From Sediminibacterium sp. (GTDB lineage Bacteria; Bacteroidota; Bacteroidia; Chitinophagales; Chitinophagaceae), in assembly GCA_030726065.1 (NCBI GenBank), contig JANREK010000030.1:45290-109289 (forward strand): a stretch of DNA of 64,000 nucleotides. Reading direction: 5' to 3'. This document shows, piece by piece, positions 33,768-43,284 of the stretch. The notes beneath the pieces were generated by a model. That model was not told the origin of the DNA. It made no database searches and saw only the letters and a program-made list of their open reading frames with translations. The stretch's first letter is position 1, and every line of letters starts with the position of its first letter. A program made the translations under genes and the position numbers.

Positions 33768-34790
33768 TTAATCTAATGATTTTGCTTCGTACAATTTATT
33801 TCCTTCATTGGTATAAACAGCATAATTAAATCCCTTGTGAAGTGAATACGAACCAAAAACACCCTTCTTATTAACAGCAATAAAACAAATTTGTATCTCC
33901 TTTGCTTTTTCTTTCTTGATTCTATTAATACGCTCCACTATAATTTTACAAGCTTCCGTAGGTGTTTTTCCTTGTCTCATTTGTTCCACTACAGCACTTG
34001 CACCTGCAACTCTAATTACATCTTCTCCTTGACCTGTGGCAACAACAGCACCCACTTCATTATCCACATATAAACCAGCACCAATAACAGGGGAGTCGCC
34101 AACACGACCACGCATTTTGAAACCTGCACCACTTGTGGTACATGAACCACTTAAATTACCAAAGCTATCTAATGCAATCATTCCAATGGTATCATGATTC
34201 CATTCTCCATTAGATAAACGATGTGGTGCCATTTTATTTGCATCTAATTGACTCATTGCATTTTTGCGTTCAATATTAATGACTGGTTTGTATTCTGATT
34301 TTTTCAACCAATTATTATATGATTTTTTAGCATCTTTTGATAATTCACCGGACTCTAATTTAAATCCTTGTTCTATGGCAAATTGTTGTGCGCCTTCACC
34401 CACTAACATCACATGTGGTGTTTTTTCCATTACGCGTCGTGCCACTGATATTGGATGTTTGATACGTTCTAAAAATGCCACACTTCCGCAATTAAATTCA
34501 TGATCCATGATTGATGCATCTAAGGTTACATGACCATCTCTATCTGGATTTCCATTTAAACCAACGCAGCAGTTCATTTCATCTTCCGTAACCATGACTC
34601 CTTTTTCAACTGCGTCAAGTGCTTTACCGCCAGCACCTAGAATTGTCCAAGCGCCTGCATTTGCTGCAATACCAGCATCCCAAGTAGCAATTACAATTGG
34701 TTTTTTGACCAAATTTTTAGGAATAAAACCAGCTAATGTAAAACTTGATATTCCTACTCCACCTAAGTTGATAAATTTGCGGCGATCCAT
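33768..34790 (-). CDS. N4-(beta-N-acetylglucosaminyl)-L-asparaginase (glycosylasparaginase)
   Basis: Ntn-hydrolase that splits GlcNAc-Asn, the final step of N-glycoprotein breakdown. WNHDTIGMIALD holds the self-cleavage site before Thr201, which becomes the N-terminal nucleophile. GRVGDSPVIGAGLYVDNEVGAVVATGQGED is the substrate-binding region of the beta chain. The N-terminus MDRRKFINLGGVGISSFTLAG resembles a Tat signal (RRKF), so export in folded form is likely, as for the Elizabethkingia flavastacin-type enzyme family. Divergent from a hexosamine-kinase-like gene; see findings. Confidence 0.9.
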   Translation of the reverse strand: MDRRKFINLGGVGISSFTLAGFIPKNLVKKPIVIATWDAGIAANAGAWTILGAGGKALDAVEKGVMVTEDEMNCCVGLNGNPDRDGHVTLDASIMDHEFNCGSVAFLERIKHPISVARRVMEKTPHVMLVGEGAQQFAIEQGFKLESGELSKDAKKSYNNWLKKSEYKPVINIERKNAMSQLDANKMAPHRLSNGEWNHDTIGMIALDSFGNLSGSCTTSGAGFKMRGRVGDSPVIGAGLYVDNEVGAVVATGQGEDVIRVAGASAVVEQMRQGKTPTEACKIIVERINRIKKEKAKEIQICFIAVNKKGVFGSYSLHKGFNYAVYTNEGNKLYEAKSLD

Positions 34791-34877
34791 TTTAATGCAG
34801 CGTTTAAGTTATTAAATAATCATGTTCAAGATACAAACAATGTGTTTATTTATGTAATTTTAATACAATAAATAATT

Positions 34878-35894
34878 ATGCAATATTTATTTGATTTATA
34901 TGGATGGGAAGTGAATGTGTATGATACGATACAGCAAGGGCTTATTAATAGAACATATTCTGTTCAAACTACGAAAGGTGAATTTATTCTGCAATCCATC
35001 AATCACAATGTATTTAAAAATCCCAAAGCAATTGATGCAAATATCAATGCGATTGGAGCTTACATTAAGGAAACGAACCCCGATTACTTATATACGCATT
35101 TGTTACCTACGCTTCAAGGAAATACATTAATTGAATGGGAGGGAGGTTATTATAGAGCATTTAATAAAATTGAAGGGTATGCCTTAAGTGTACTTGATCA
35201 TAAATTACAAGTTGAAGAAGCGGCAAAACAGTTTGCTAAATTCACTTATGTATTAAAGGATTTTGATGCCCATCGTTTAACAGATACATTAGTACAGTTT
35301 CATGACTTGAATTTCAGGTACCAACAATTTACTGAAGCTATTCAACATGGTAATGCACACAGAATTGAACAAAGCCAGGAGGAGATCAAATTATTACTTT
35401 CATTCAAGAACTATGTGAATACCTATAATAATTACATACACCATAATGACGTAAAAAAGAGGGTTACACATCATGACACTAAAATCAGCAATATACTATT
35501 CAATAAGATAGATGGTCAGGAACAGGCAATATGTGTGATTGACTTAGATACTACGATGTCCGGTTACTATATAAGCGATGTGGGCGACATGTGTCGTACT
35601 TGTTTATGTCCCGTTTCCGAGGAAGAAAGAGATTTGAATAAAATATGGGTGGATGGTGAAAAATGGCAAGCCTTAAAAAATGGCTATTTACATTATATGA
35701 AGGACGTGCTTTCAAATTTTGAGCTGGACCACTTCTTTTTTAGCGGTCAATTTTTAATATATATGCAAGCACTGCGCTTTTTGACAGACCATTTGAATAA
35801 TGATAGTTATTACGGTGCATTCTATGAAGGTCATAATTACCAGCGTACTATAAACCAAATCCGTTTACTAGAGGCTTATAACCAATTAGCATAA
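34878..35894 (+). CDS. APH-fold phosphotransferase, N-acetylhexosamine kinase-like
   Basis: Aminoglycoside-phosphotransferase-fold kinase of 338 residues. GLINRTYSVQTTKGEFILQSIN is the glycine loop and ATP Lys region, VTHHDTKISNILFN the Brenner motif (catalytic HxDxxxxN), and CVIDLDTTMSGYYISDVGDMCRT the metal-binding DxD. The pattern is closest in my judgement to N-acetylhexosamine 1-kinase (NahK) or related mucin/N-glycan sugar kinases rather than antibiotic resistance. It is divergent from glycosylasparaginase, which releases GlcNAc. Start at 34878; no -7 element close by. Confidence 0.8.
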   Translation: MQYLFDLYGWEVNVYDTIQQGLINRTYSVQTTKGEFILQSINHNVFKNPKAIDANINAIGAYIKETNPDYLYTHLLPTLQGNTLIEWEGGYYRAFNKIEGYALSVLDHKLQVEEAAKQFAKFTYVLKDFDAHRLTDTLVQFHDLNFRYQQFTEAIQHGNAHRIEQSQEEIKLLLSFKNYVNTYNNYIHHNDVKKRVTHHDTKISNILFNKIDGQEQAICVIDLDTTMSGYYISDVGDMCRTCLCPVSEEERDLNKIWVDGEKWQALKNGYLHYMKDVLSNFELDHFFFSGQFLIYMQALRFLTDHLNNDSYYGAFYEGHNYQRTINQIRLLEAYNQLA

Positions 35895-36298
35895 ATATTT
35901 TAGTGAAGTAACACTTTATAAATCATTGTAAATGTAATATTTAAGGTAAAATATATGTGGTTTAATATGCAATTACATTACTAAGTTTTAAATCATTTAA
36001 AAATCATTCAATGCCTGTTAATTATATTCCCTTATACTATCTATTAGATAGAGAACAGACAAATAACCTCTTCTTGAAACTACATATGATCGGATGAGCC
36101 TATATACATCTAAAGCCATCTATTCTTACATATTCAATCTATACACACTTAAATTTCGTTATATTAATTGCTTATAATTAACATTATGTTAAATAACTTA
36201 TTAGTCATATAAGGATTTGCTCCTCATTATCTATTTGAATTATTTATAGCTTTACAGTACAAACCTAGAAACAGTATTATATCAACCAATAACCTACT
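35895..36298. other. 404-base AT-rich intergenic region
   Basis: No open reading frame of note, no tRNA and no strong hairpin is visible. The region is very AT-rich with only short chance palindromes such as CTATTAGATAG. It separates the kinase gene from the MORN pseudogene and presumably holds the latter's promoter, but no TTTG/TAnnTTTG pair at proper spacing was found. Confidence 0.5.
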
Positions 36299-36934
36299 AT
36301 GAAAAACATACTAAGCTGTTTAATTGCATTTACTATCTGTTGTCAAACCTTTAGTTTAAAAGCCCAAAAATCAGTACAAAATGCGACCACCTATGTGGGT
36401 GATTAAAAAAATGGCCAACCAGATGGTAATGGCGTTATGACAGATACTTCCGGTAATGTGTTTAAAGGCAGCTTTAAAAAAGGTAAAAAAGAAGGTTATG
36501 GTGAATTAAAATATAGAACCATTTTTGATAAGGATAGTACCCTAGTTGGCTATTGGAAAAAAGACCAATACGTTGGCTTTTTTGAATATCCCTATAAAAT
36601 TATAAGCAAGTCCTATATGGTGAGTAATGCCAATATTACAACCGAACCAGCGAATCCCAGTGAAAATATTATTGAAGTAAGTGTGGAATCAGTTTCAGGT
36701 GGATCTGCTACTTTATCAGGTGAAATGCCGAAACCCACCTTAACGGAACATACCTTTAATAAGGGGTCGTTTCAAGAGATGTTTCCTAGAACCAATCAAC
36801 AAAAAAGAAACACCTATATTTTTCAGAATGTCATCTTCCCTATTCAAGCGGTATTTAAATTTGGTGGAGAAGATGTTACAGTTGAATTAAATGAAACAAA
36901 AAACTATAAAATAACAGTGGTATTAAGAGATTAA
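36299..36934 (+). pseudogene. Secreted MORN-repeat protein interrupted by an in-frame TAA
   Basis: An ATG at 36299 opens a signal peptide (MKNILSCLIAFTICC, then LKAQ) and continues in one frame to 36934, broken only by TAA at codon 36 (36404-36406). The stop sits within a MORN repeat: TYVGD-stop-KNGQPDGNGVM, where YxGDWKNG or YxGDYKNG is expected; a single base change from TAT or a Trp-like codon would explain it. A second repeat follows (GSFKKGKKEGYGELKY), then a beta-rich C-terminal domain. Codon use after the stop is intact. The remaining ORF from ATG 36437 would lack a signal and half of the first repeat. Confidence 0.8.
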
Positions 36935-36964
36935 TGCAGGAATATGTATTAATTGATACCAAAA

Positions 36965-37006
36965 AAAAAGCCGTCCCGATATATGAATTAATTGGGACGG
37001 CTTTTT
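36965..37006. terminator. Bidirectional terminator
   Basis: AAAAAGCCGTCCC (36965-36977) pairs exactly with GGGACGGCTTTTT (36994-37006), 13 bp with a 16-base loop. It lies between the MORN pseudogene and the convergent TPR gene. Confidence 0.92.
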
Positions 37007-37021
37007 AGTATTTATAAAGTA

Positions 37022-38395
37022 CTATTGGTACTTATCATGTAATGTATCGTAGAAATTATATTTAGCATCAAATTCATCATACGCTTTTTGATCCTTTCCT
37101 CTTGCTTTATCTCTTTTGTAACTGTATAAGGTAGCTAAAAAATCAACCGATCTTGAAATAACATTCTTCTCAGGCTTTGTGAATTTGTCTTTGTCTTTTA
37201 GATTATTATATGCTTTCTCGATCCATTCAATAGCTGCATCCACTTTAACTAAAATGGGTTGCTCTAATGCCACATTTAATTTTTTTACAGAATCAATAGA
37301 AGCTTTAAATTTAGCATTTTCTAATAATTTCTTTTTAGGATCTTTTGAAGGAGCGGGTCTGTTGGTATTTAATGATTGTAAGGTTCTGATATTTTCAGCT
37401 ACTTTATCATCCAATACAGAAAATTGATTATAATAACTGATACCTGCATTAAAGGCTGCAGCAAAATTATTTGCATTAATTGAAAATGCTTTTTTGTAAG
37501 CATCTTGTGCTTTAAGTAAATAAGTGTTTGATAATTCAGCACTTACTCCATCCATTGATTTCCCGGCCATGAACATATCACCAAACATTTGACAAGCAAA
37601 TTCAGTGATTGAATTATCGGTAATCATTTCATCATAAGAAGCTATTTTTTCTTCCATGCTATAATGCTTATCAATATAGTCTGTCTTATATTCAAACCAA
37701 TTTTCAGCTGGATATGCTGCTTGGGTTATTTTATAATAAGTATCAAAACCTGATTTATCCTTTGTATCAATATAATACACTAATAGATAACGATATGCGT
37801 CAATTAATTCATTTGAATTTATTTTAGCATCAATTAATCTTTTGTAATAAGCTGCACAAGTTGCTTTATTTCCAGCATTTTGATGGGCATAACCAGCATA
37901 CATTAATGATGTTGTATCAAATTTTTGTTTCGCATTAGCCCAACCTTTTGAGAAAATAATATCGCTTAATCTTACCGCTTCATCAAAATTTTCTGCTGAT
38001 TGTTTCCAGTCTTTACTACTAAAGCCTGCTACCCCATCCTTGAATGCTTTAAAATAAATGGTAAAAAATGGATCTTGACCATATTCTACAGCAATCTTAA
38101 AACTGGTATCCATTTTCATATACTGTTCAACAGCCGAACGCATAATATCGAACGCGTTTGGATATTTTTTTGATGTTGTACTATCTTTTGCTAAGCCATC
38201 ATAAATGACAGCTTTTATGTAAACACCATCAGGTGTTGTTGCTAATGAAGCATTTTTTGTCACAGCTTTATCGTATAAAATTTTTGCTGCATCAAATTTT
38301 TTCAATAATAATATGCCTTGAACTTTTTTAAAGTCTTGTGCATATGACATTTGCATAAATGTCACTAAGCTTAACAATCCGATAATTTTTTTCAT
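37022..38395 (-). CDS. Secreted tetratricopeptide-repeat protein
   Basis: Exported protein of 457 residues: signal MKKIIGLLSLVTFMQMSYA ending in A-Q. The remainder is helical with TPR-like pairs, for example FKKVQGILLLKKFDAAKILYDKAV (20-43), GFSSKDWKQSAENFDEAVRLSD and LLKAQDAYKKAFSINANNFAAAFNAGISYYNQ. No enzymatic motif. Similar periplasmic TPR proteins are widespread in the phylum, with scaffolding roles presumed. It lies downstream of gyrA by 72 bases in the same direction and ends at a strong terminator. Confidence 0.8.
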   Translation of the reverse strand: MKKIIGLLSLVTFMQMSYAQDFKKVQGILLLKKFDAAKILYDKAVTKNASLATTPDGVYIKAVIYDGLAKDSTTSKKYPNAFDIMRSAVEQYMKMDTSFKIAVEYGQDPFFTIYFKAFKDGVAGFSSKDWKQSAENFDEAVRLSDIIFSKGWANAKQKFDTTSLMYAGYAHQNAGNKATCAAYYKRLIDAKINSNELIDAYRYLLVYYIDTKDKSGFDTYYKITQAAYPAENWFEYKTDYIDKHYSMEEKIASYDEMITDNSITEFACQMFGDMFMAGKSMDGVSAELSNTYLLKAQDAYKKAFSINANNFAAAFNAGISYYNQFSVLDDKVAENIRTLQSLNTNRPAPSKDPKKKLLENAKFKASIDSVKKLNVALEQPILVKVDAAIEWIEKAYNNLKDKDKFTKPEKNVISRSVDFLATLYSYKRDKARGKDQKAYDEFDAKYNFYDTLHDKYQ

Positions 38396-38467
38396 GATTT
38401 TTGGTTTTGGTTGGCGTTATTTTTTTAACACCCTTAAATATTAAAATTCTTTTTTTAAATAGCGTAA

Positions 38468-41101
38468 TTAGTTTTCAGGTGTATTATCTCCCGTGTCATT
38501 TAAAGTATCATCTGCTTTATTTTCAGTATCGGTAGCGCCTTCATTATCGTTTGATGCAATGATGTCATCCGTTGCTTCCCCAGATGCTTCTGCACCTTCT
38601 GCTATATCCATTTCAGGAACATCCTGTTCTTCAATTTTTGATGTGGCAGCAATTTCATCCCCTTCATCTAAACGAATTAATTTTACCCCTTGTGTTGCCC
38701 TACCCGCTTCTCTGATTTCAGTAATACTGGTTCTAATAGTTACCCCTGATTTACAGGTGATGATTAAATCTTCTTTTTCAAGAACATCCATTAATCCAAC
38801 CAAGCTGCCTGTTTTTTCTGTGACATTAATTGTTTTCACCCCTTTACCACCACGATTGGTTACACGATAGTCGTCAATAGCTGTTCTTTTACCATAACCT
38901 TGTTGGCTTACCACTAATATGGTACGGTTTTTATCTCCTCTATTCACACAAACCAGTCCTACTACTTCATCGGTATCATTGTCAACTTCAATACCGGCGA
39001 CACCAATCGCACCGCGACCTGTTGGACGTACTTTTTCCTCTGGGAAACGAATAGCTCTACCAGATTTAACCGCCATCATGATTTCATTATTTCCATCTGT
39101 TAAACGGGCTGCTAATAATTCATCTCCTTCGTTAATGGTTATCGCATTCACACCACTTACTCTTGGACGACTAAATTCCTCTAAGCAAGTTTTTTTAATG
39201 ATTCCACGCTTGGTACATAAAACGATATAATGATTGCTTACATAATCCTTGTAGTCTAGCTTACGAACTTCAATGATCGCTTTTACCTTATCATCCTGCG
39301 GTATTTGTATTAAATTTTGAACTGCACGACCCTTGCTTGTCTTTTCACCTTCAGGGATTTCATACACCCTTAACCAGAAACATCTTCCTTTTTCAGTAAA
39401 GAAAAGCATGGTATCATGGGTAGATGCGATAAATAAATGCTCTACATAATCCTCTTCTCTCGTTTTAGATCCAATCGCGCCTCGACCGCCTCTTTTTTGT
39501 TGTCGATATTCTGAAACAGAAGTACGTTTGATATAACCTAAATGAGAAATGGTAATCACCACATCTTCTTCTTCAATTAAATCTTCCAATTTCATTTCAT
39601 CTGCTAAGTATTGAATTTCAGATTTACGTTCATCGCCGAATTTTTCTTTAACTTCTAACAATTCAGTTTTGATTAATTCAAAACGTAAATACTCGCTTCC
39701 TAATAATTCTTTTAAAGAAGCAATCAATTTCATCAACTGATCAAATTCCTCTTTAATTTTCTCGCGCTCCATACCCGTTAAGCGTTGTAATCTTAATTCT
39801 AAGATTGCTTTTGCTTGTACTTCTGAAATACCCCAACCTGCAGTCATCAATGCTTCTTTCGCTGCATCTGGATTAGCAGAGCTACGGATTAAACGTATTA
39901 CTTCATCTAAATGATCTAAAGCAATTAAATATCCTTCTAAAATATGTGCACGATCTTCGGCTTTCTTTAATTCAAATTTGGCACGACGAATCACCACTTC
40001 CATTCTAAATTCTACGAACTCGCTGATTAAATCACGAAGGTTTAAAATTTTAGGACGGCCTTTACTTAAGGCAACATTATTAATACCGTAACTAGTTTGT
40101 AGTTCGGTATATTTAAATAATTGATTAATGACCACTTGCGCAACTGCATCCTTACGTAGTTCAATGACGATACGTGTTCCTTCTCGCTTATTACTTTCAT
40201 TGTTGACATGGGTAATGCCATCAATTGTTTTGTCTACCACTAATTGACCAATGCGGTCCGTTAAAGTATCACGATTTACTTGGTAAGGAATTTCATTAAT
40301 AACAATCAATTCACGACCATTGGCCTTGGTTTCAATGTTGCATTTTCCTCTCACTACCACACGACCTCTACCGGTCATTAAACCTTGCTTAACGCCTTCC
40401 ATTCCGTAAATAATACCCCCAGTTGGAAAATCAGGTGCTTTCACAAACTGAATTAACTCCTCAACAGTAATATCTCTATTTCCAATGTATGCAATACAAC
40501 CATCTACAACTTCATTTAAATTATGTGGCAGCATATTCGTCGCCATACCCACTGCGATACCAGAAGATCCATTCACTAAAAGTTGTGGGATTCGTGTTGG
40601 TAATACAGAGGGTTCTTGTAAGCTATCATCAAAGTTTAGTTGGAAGTCAATAGTGTCTTTTTCAAGATCGTCCAACATGGCTTCTGAAATACGTTGTAAA
40701 CGTGCTTCAGTATAACGCATTGCTGCAGGTGGATCACCATCTTGGTTACCAAAGTTACCTTGCCCATCCACTAACTTATAACGCATGGTCCATTCCTGCG
40801 CCATACGAACCAAAGTGTCATAAATAGCCGTATCACCATGTGGGTGAAATTTACCCATGACTTCTCCTACGATACGTGCTGATTTTTTATACGCCTTGTT
40901 GCTGTTATTACCAAGCTCATGCATTGCAAATAAAACTCTGCGGTGCACTGGCTTAAATCCATCACGAACATCCGGTAATGCTCTGCCAACAATCACTGAC
41001 ATAGAATAATCTATGTAGGATGTTTTCATTTGTTCCTCAATATTGACCCTTACAACGCGATCACTATCTTGTGTGGCTTCTAGTCCTAAATTATCTTCCA
41101 T
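38468..41101 (-). CDS. gyrA: DNA gyrase subunit A
   Basis: Breakage-reunion subunit that introduces negative supercoils together with Gyr[32 protein letters not shown] begins the domain; [17 protein letters not shown] is the quinolone-determining region (Thr91 and Asp95 at the E. coli Ser83/Asp87 positions); [10 protein letters not shown] holds the catalytic Tyr130. The C-terminal pinwheel has the GyrA box as QKRGGRG, which argues for gyrase rather than topoisomerase IV. The last 45 residues are acidic (Asp/Glu/Asn/Thr-rich), as in several gyrases where the tail tunes supercoiling. gyrB is not in the window. A palindrome and a DnaA-box pair lie upstream. Confidence 0.96.
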   Translation of the reverse strand: MEDNLGLEATQDSDRVVRVNIEEQMKTSYIDYSMSVIVGRALPDVRDGFKPVHRRVLFAMHELGNNSNKAYKKSARIVGEVMGKFHPHGDTAIYDTLVRMAQEWTMRYKLVDGQGNFGNQDGDPPAAMRYTEARLQRISEAMLDDLEKDTIDFQLNFDDSLQEPSVLPTRIPQLLVNGSSGIAVGMATNMLPHNLNEVVDGCIAYIGNRDITVEELIQFVKAPDFPTGGIIYGMEGVKQGLMTGRGRVVVRGKCNIETKANGRELIVINEIPYQVNRDTLTDRIGQLVVDKTIDGITHVNNESNKREGTRIVIELRKDAVAQVVINQLFKYTELQTSYGINNVALSKGRPKILNLRDLISEFVEFRMEVVIRRAKFELKKAEDRAHILEGYLIALDHLDEVIRLIRSSANPDAAKEALMTAGWGISEVQAKAILELRLQRLTGMEREKIKEEFDQLMKLIASLKELLGSEYLRFELIKTELLEVKEKFGDERKSEIQYLADEMKLEDLIEEEDVVITISHLGYIKRTSVSEYRQQKRGGRGAIGSKTREEDYVEHLFIASTHDTMLFFTEKGRCFWLRVYEIPEGEKTSKGRAVQNLIQIPQDDKVKAIIEVRKLDYKDYVSNHYIVLCTKRGIIKKTCLEEFSRPRVSGVNAITINEGDELLAARLTDGNNEIMMAVKSGRAIRFPEEKVRPTGRGAIGVAGIEVDNDTDEVVGLVCVNRGDKNRTILVVSQQGYGKRTAIDDYRVTNRGGKGVKTINVTEKTGSLVGLMDVLEKEDLIITCKSGVTIRTSITEIREAGRATQGVKLIRLDEGDEIAATSKIEEQDVPEMDIAEGAEASGEATDDIIASNDNEGATDTENKADDTLNDTGDNTPEN

Positions 41102-41117
41102 ATATTTTATCTTTCGT

Positions 41118-41157
41118 TACATCAAAAAATGGGGATTAAAAATCCCATTTTGATGTA
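41118..41157 (-). promoter_or_regulatory. Palindrome in the gyrA leader
   Basis: TACATCAAAA (41118-41127) pairs exactly with TTTTGATGTA (41148-41157), and the inside continues as TGGGGATT/AATCCCA with two small bulges and a tight AAA loop. Read on the minus strand, the inner stem is followed by T6, so it can also be drawn as an intrinsic terminator for rnr or an attenuator in front of gyrA. It ends 16 bases before the gyrA ATG. Confidence 0.65.
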
Positions 41158-41160
41158 TTA

Positions 41161-41168
41161 CGAAGATA
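41161..41168 (-). promoter_or_regulatory. Candidate gyrA -7 element
   Basis: TATCTTCG on the minus strand (41168-41161) matches TAnnTTTG at all but one position. Predicted +1 near 41154 falls in the arm of the adjacent palindrome. No good -33 element is visible, so gyrA may also be read from the rnr operon. Confidence 0.4.
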
Positions 41169-41218
41169 ACTTTTTGAGGCCTTTTTTCTTTAAAAATTGG
41201 GGTCTATTTTTGGTTCTT

Positions 41219-41238
41219 TTATCCACAGTTGTGGGTAA
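41219..41238. promoter_or_regulatory. Inverted pair of DnaA boxes between rnr and gyrA
   Basis: TTATCCACA (41219-41227) is a perfect match to the consensus TTATNCACA. It is followed after GT by TGTGGGTAA (41230-41238), whose complement TTACCCACA differs from the consensus at one position. The two 9-mers form an inverted repeat with a 2-base gap in an AT-rich intergenic segment. Binding by DnaA is inferred from the sequence only. Confidence 0.5.
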
Positions 41239-41295
41239 TAAATTAAGGCTAAAAATGGGTCAAAATCACCCAATGAACTAACACTAAATATATAG

Positions 41296-43284
41296 CTAAA
41301 CCACCGGGCTCATATCCCATTCATAATCTAATTGGCGCTTGTCTAAATTGGCGGCAATTACCTTAATCATGATCTTATCACCCATATTAAATTTACGCCC
41401 AGATCTTAATCCCACGAGGGCATAATCAGTTTCAACATGCCTGAAATCATCATATTTGGATAAGCTGGTAATACTCACCAAGCCCTCGCATTTATGGGCA
41501 ACGGTTTCCACCCAAAATCCAAAACTGGATACGCCACTAATAACCCCTTCAAAACTTTGGCCAACATAGGAACGCATGAATTCAACTTGCTTGTATTTGT
41601 TAGATGCTCTTTCTGCTTCCATCGCTGCACGTTCTCTTTCACTACATTGTACACATTTTTCTTCTAAATTTTCGTCATTCATGGGGTGACCTTGGATCAC
41701 GGATTCCACAATTCTATGCACTAAAATATCTGGATAACGACGAATAGGTGAAGTAAAATGGCAATAGTTTTCAAACCCTAATCCGTAATGCCCGATATTT
41801 TTTGACGTATAAACCGCTTTGGCCATGGTACGAATACCCAACTGCTCCATGACATGTTGTTCCGGTTTACCCTTAGCTGCTTGCATGAGTTGGTTAAAAC
41901 TATGCGCGATATGTTCTGGGGTATCAATGCTGAAAGTATATCCATGTTTTTTTGCAAAAACCACGAATGGTGCGAGTTTCTCTTCATTCGGTTGGTCATG
42001 GATACGGAATGGAAAAGGTAATGGTTCTTTTTTAATTTTAATCTTACCCATTTTTTCAGCAATAAGTTGATTTGCTTTTAACATTAATTCCTCAATAAGC
42101 TGATGTGATTCCTTACTTTCTTTTACTGTTATTCCAATGGGTTTTCCTTTTTCATCTAAAGTAAATCGTACTTCCTGTGATGAAAAATTAATAGCGCCAT
42201 GATCAAAACGTTGTTGTCTTAATTTTTGGGTGAAATCCAATAACCATAAAATTTCATTCACGTGATCCATGGATGGGTCGCCCGTTTTTGTATCAATAAT
42301 TTCCTGCACCTGCTCATAAGTATATCGACGATCAGAATATATGATTGTTTTACCAAACCAGGTTTGCACTATAGCTCCAGTTGGATCCACTTCAAATGTG
42401 GCTGAAAAAGTTAACTTTTCTTCATGAGGTCGTAAAGAACATAATTCATTGGAGATACGTTCTGGTAACATAGGATATACCCTATCCGGTAAATACACCG
42501 ATGTAGCGCGTTCAAAGGCTTCATGATCGACTGCAGTGCCTGGTTGTACAAAATGACTTACATCTGCAATATGAACGCCAATTTCAATGTTTTTATTCGG
42601 TAAAACCTGATAAGAAATGGCATCATCAAAATCTTTGGCATCTAATGGATCAATCGTAAAAGTTAACACCTTTCTATAATCCTTTCTTTTGGCAATTTCT
42701 GCCTCAGATATTTTATCAGATAAGGATCTCGCAAAAGCTAATGTTTCGGCACTAAATTCTAATGAAAATCCTGCCTCAGCCACAATCGATTTCATTGCCA
42801 AATCATTTGCTTGCTCAGGGGTAAATATATTCAATACTTCCCCCTCTGGTTTGCGACTGGCCTTGTCCCAGCTAATGAGCTTTACCATTACACGATCCTT
42901 ATCTTTTGCCCCATTTAAATATTTAATTGGAATATAGATATCTGGCATGGGATGAATACTGTTCGGTATAAAAAAGGCATGTTTATTTGTTACCTGCATG
43001 GTTCCTGCAAAGGAAACTTGTTTACGTTTTAATACTTCTATTACTTTCCCTTCTTTTTTGCCAGTGCCTTGTCTAATTTTTGTAATTTTTACCTGTACTT
43101 GATCTCCTTTTAAAGCAGTATTAAAATCAGTTGGAAAAACCAGTATATCGTTTTCCAATCCTGATACCATCACAAAGCCCATCCCCGATTTAGCAATGTC
43201 TAAAGTGCCTGTATAACTCGTGGTAATATTTGTATTTTTTGTTGTGGGTTTCCCCTTTCTTGTTGTTTTTTTCTTAGTTCCCAT
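41296..43284 (-). CDS. rnr: Ribonuclease R
   Basis: Processive 3'-5' exoribonuclease of the RNB family that degrades structured RNA. After a basic Lys/Thr-rich N-terminus come cold-shock-like OB folds (about 20-190), then the RNB domain with FTIDPLDAKDFDDAIS, whose Asp cluster binds Mg, and HIADVSHFVQPG, and finally a C-terminal S1 domain (YVGQSFEGVISGVSSFGFWVE). At 662 residues it is shorter than the 813-residue E. coli enzyme. MGTKKKTTRKGK at 43284 is the natural start and overlaps lpxK by 11 bases; the ATG at 43380 lies well inside lpxK. Confidence 0.94.
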   Translation of the reverse strand: MGTKKKTTRKGKPTTKNTNITTSYTGTLDIAKSGMGFVMVSGLENDILVFPTDFNTALKGDQVQVKITKIRQGTGKKEGKVIEVLKRKQVSFAGTMQVTNKHAFFIPNSIHPMPDIYIPIKYLNGAKDKDRVMVKLISWDKASRKPEGEVLNIFTPEQANDLAMKSIVAEAGFSLEFSAETLAFARSLSDKISEAEIAKRKDYRKVLTFTIDPLDAKDFDDAISYQVLPNKNIEIGVHIADVSHFVQPGTAVDHEAFERATSVYLPDRVYPMLPERISNELCSLRPHEEKLTFSATFEVDPTGAIVQTWFGKTIIYSDRRYTYEQVQEIIDTKTGDPSMDHVNEILWLLDFTQKLRQQRFDHGAINFSSQEVRFTLDEKGKPIGITVKESKESHQLIEELMLKANQLIAEKMGKIKIKKEPLPFPFRIHDQPNEEKLAPFVVFAKKHGYTFSIDTPEHIAHSFNQLMQAAKGKPEQHVMEQLGIRTMAKAVYTSKNIGHYGLGFENYCHFTSPIRRYPDILVHRIVESVIQGHPMNDENLEEKCVQCSERERAAMEAERASNKYKQVEFMRSYVGQSFEGVISGVSSFGFWVETVAHKCEGLVSITSLSKYDDFRHVETDYALVGLRSGRKFNMGDKIMIKVIAANLDKRQLDYEWDMSPVV

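Noticed and set aside
34878-35894. Aminoglycoside resistance gene
   Set aside because: The APH fold is shared with sugar and choline kinases; the motifs and neighbours fit a hexosamine-type kinase better.
38493-40715. Plus-strand frames opposite gyrA
   Set aside because: Antisense shadows; Ser/Val-rich with no recognisable domain.
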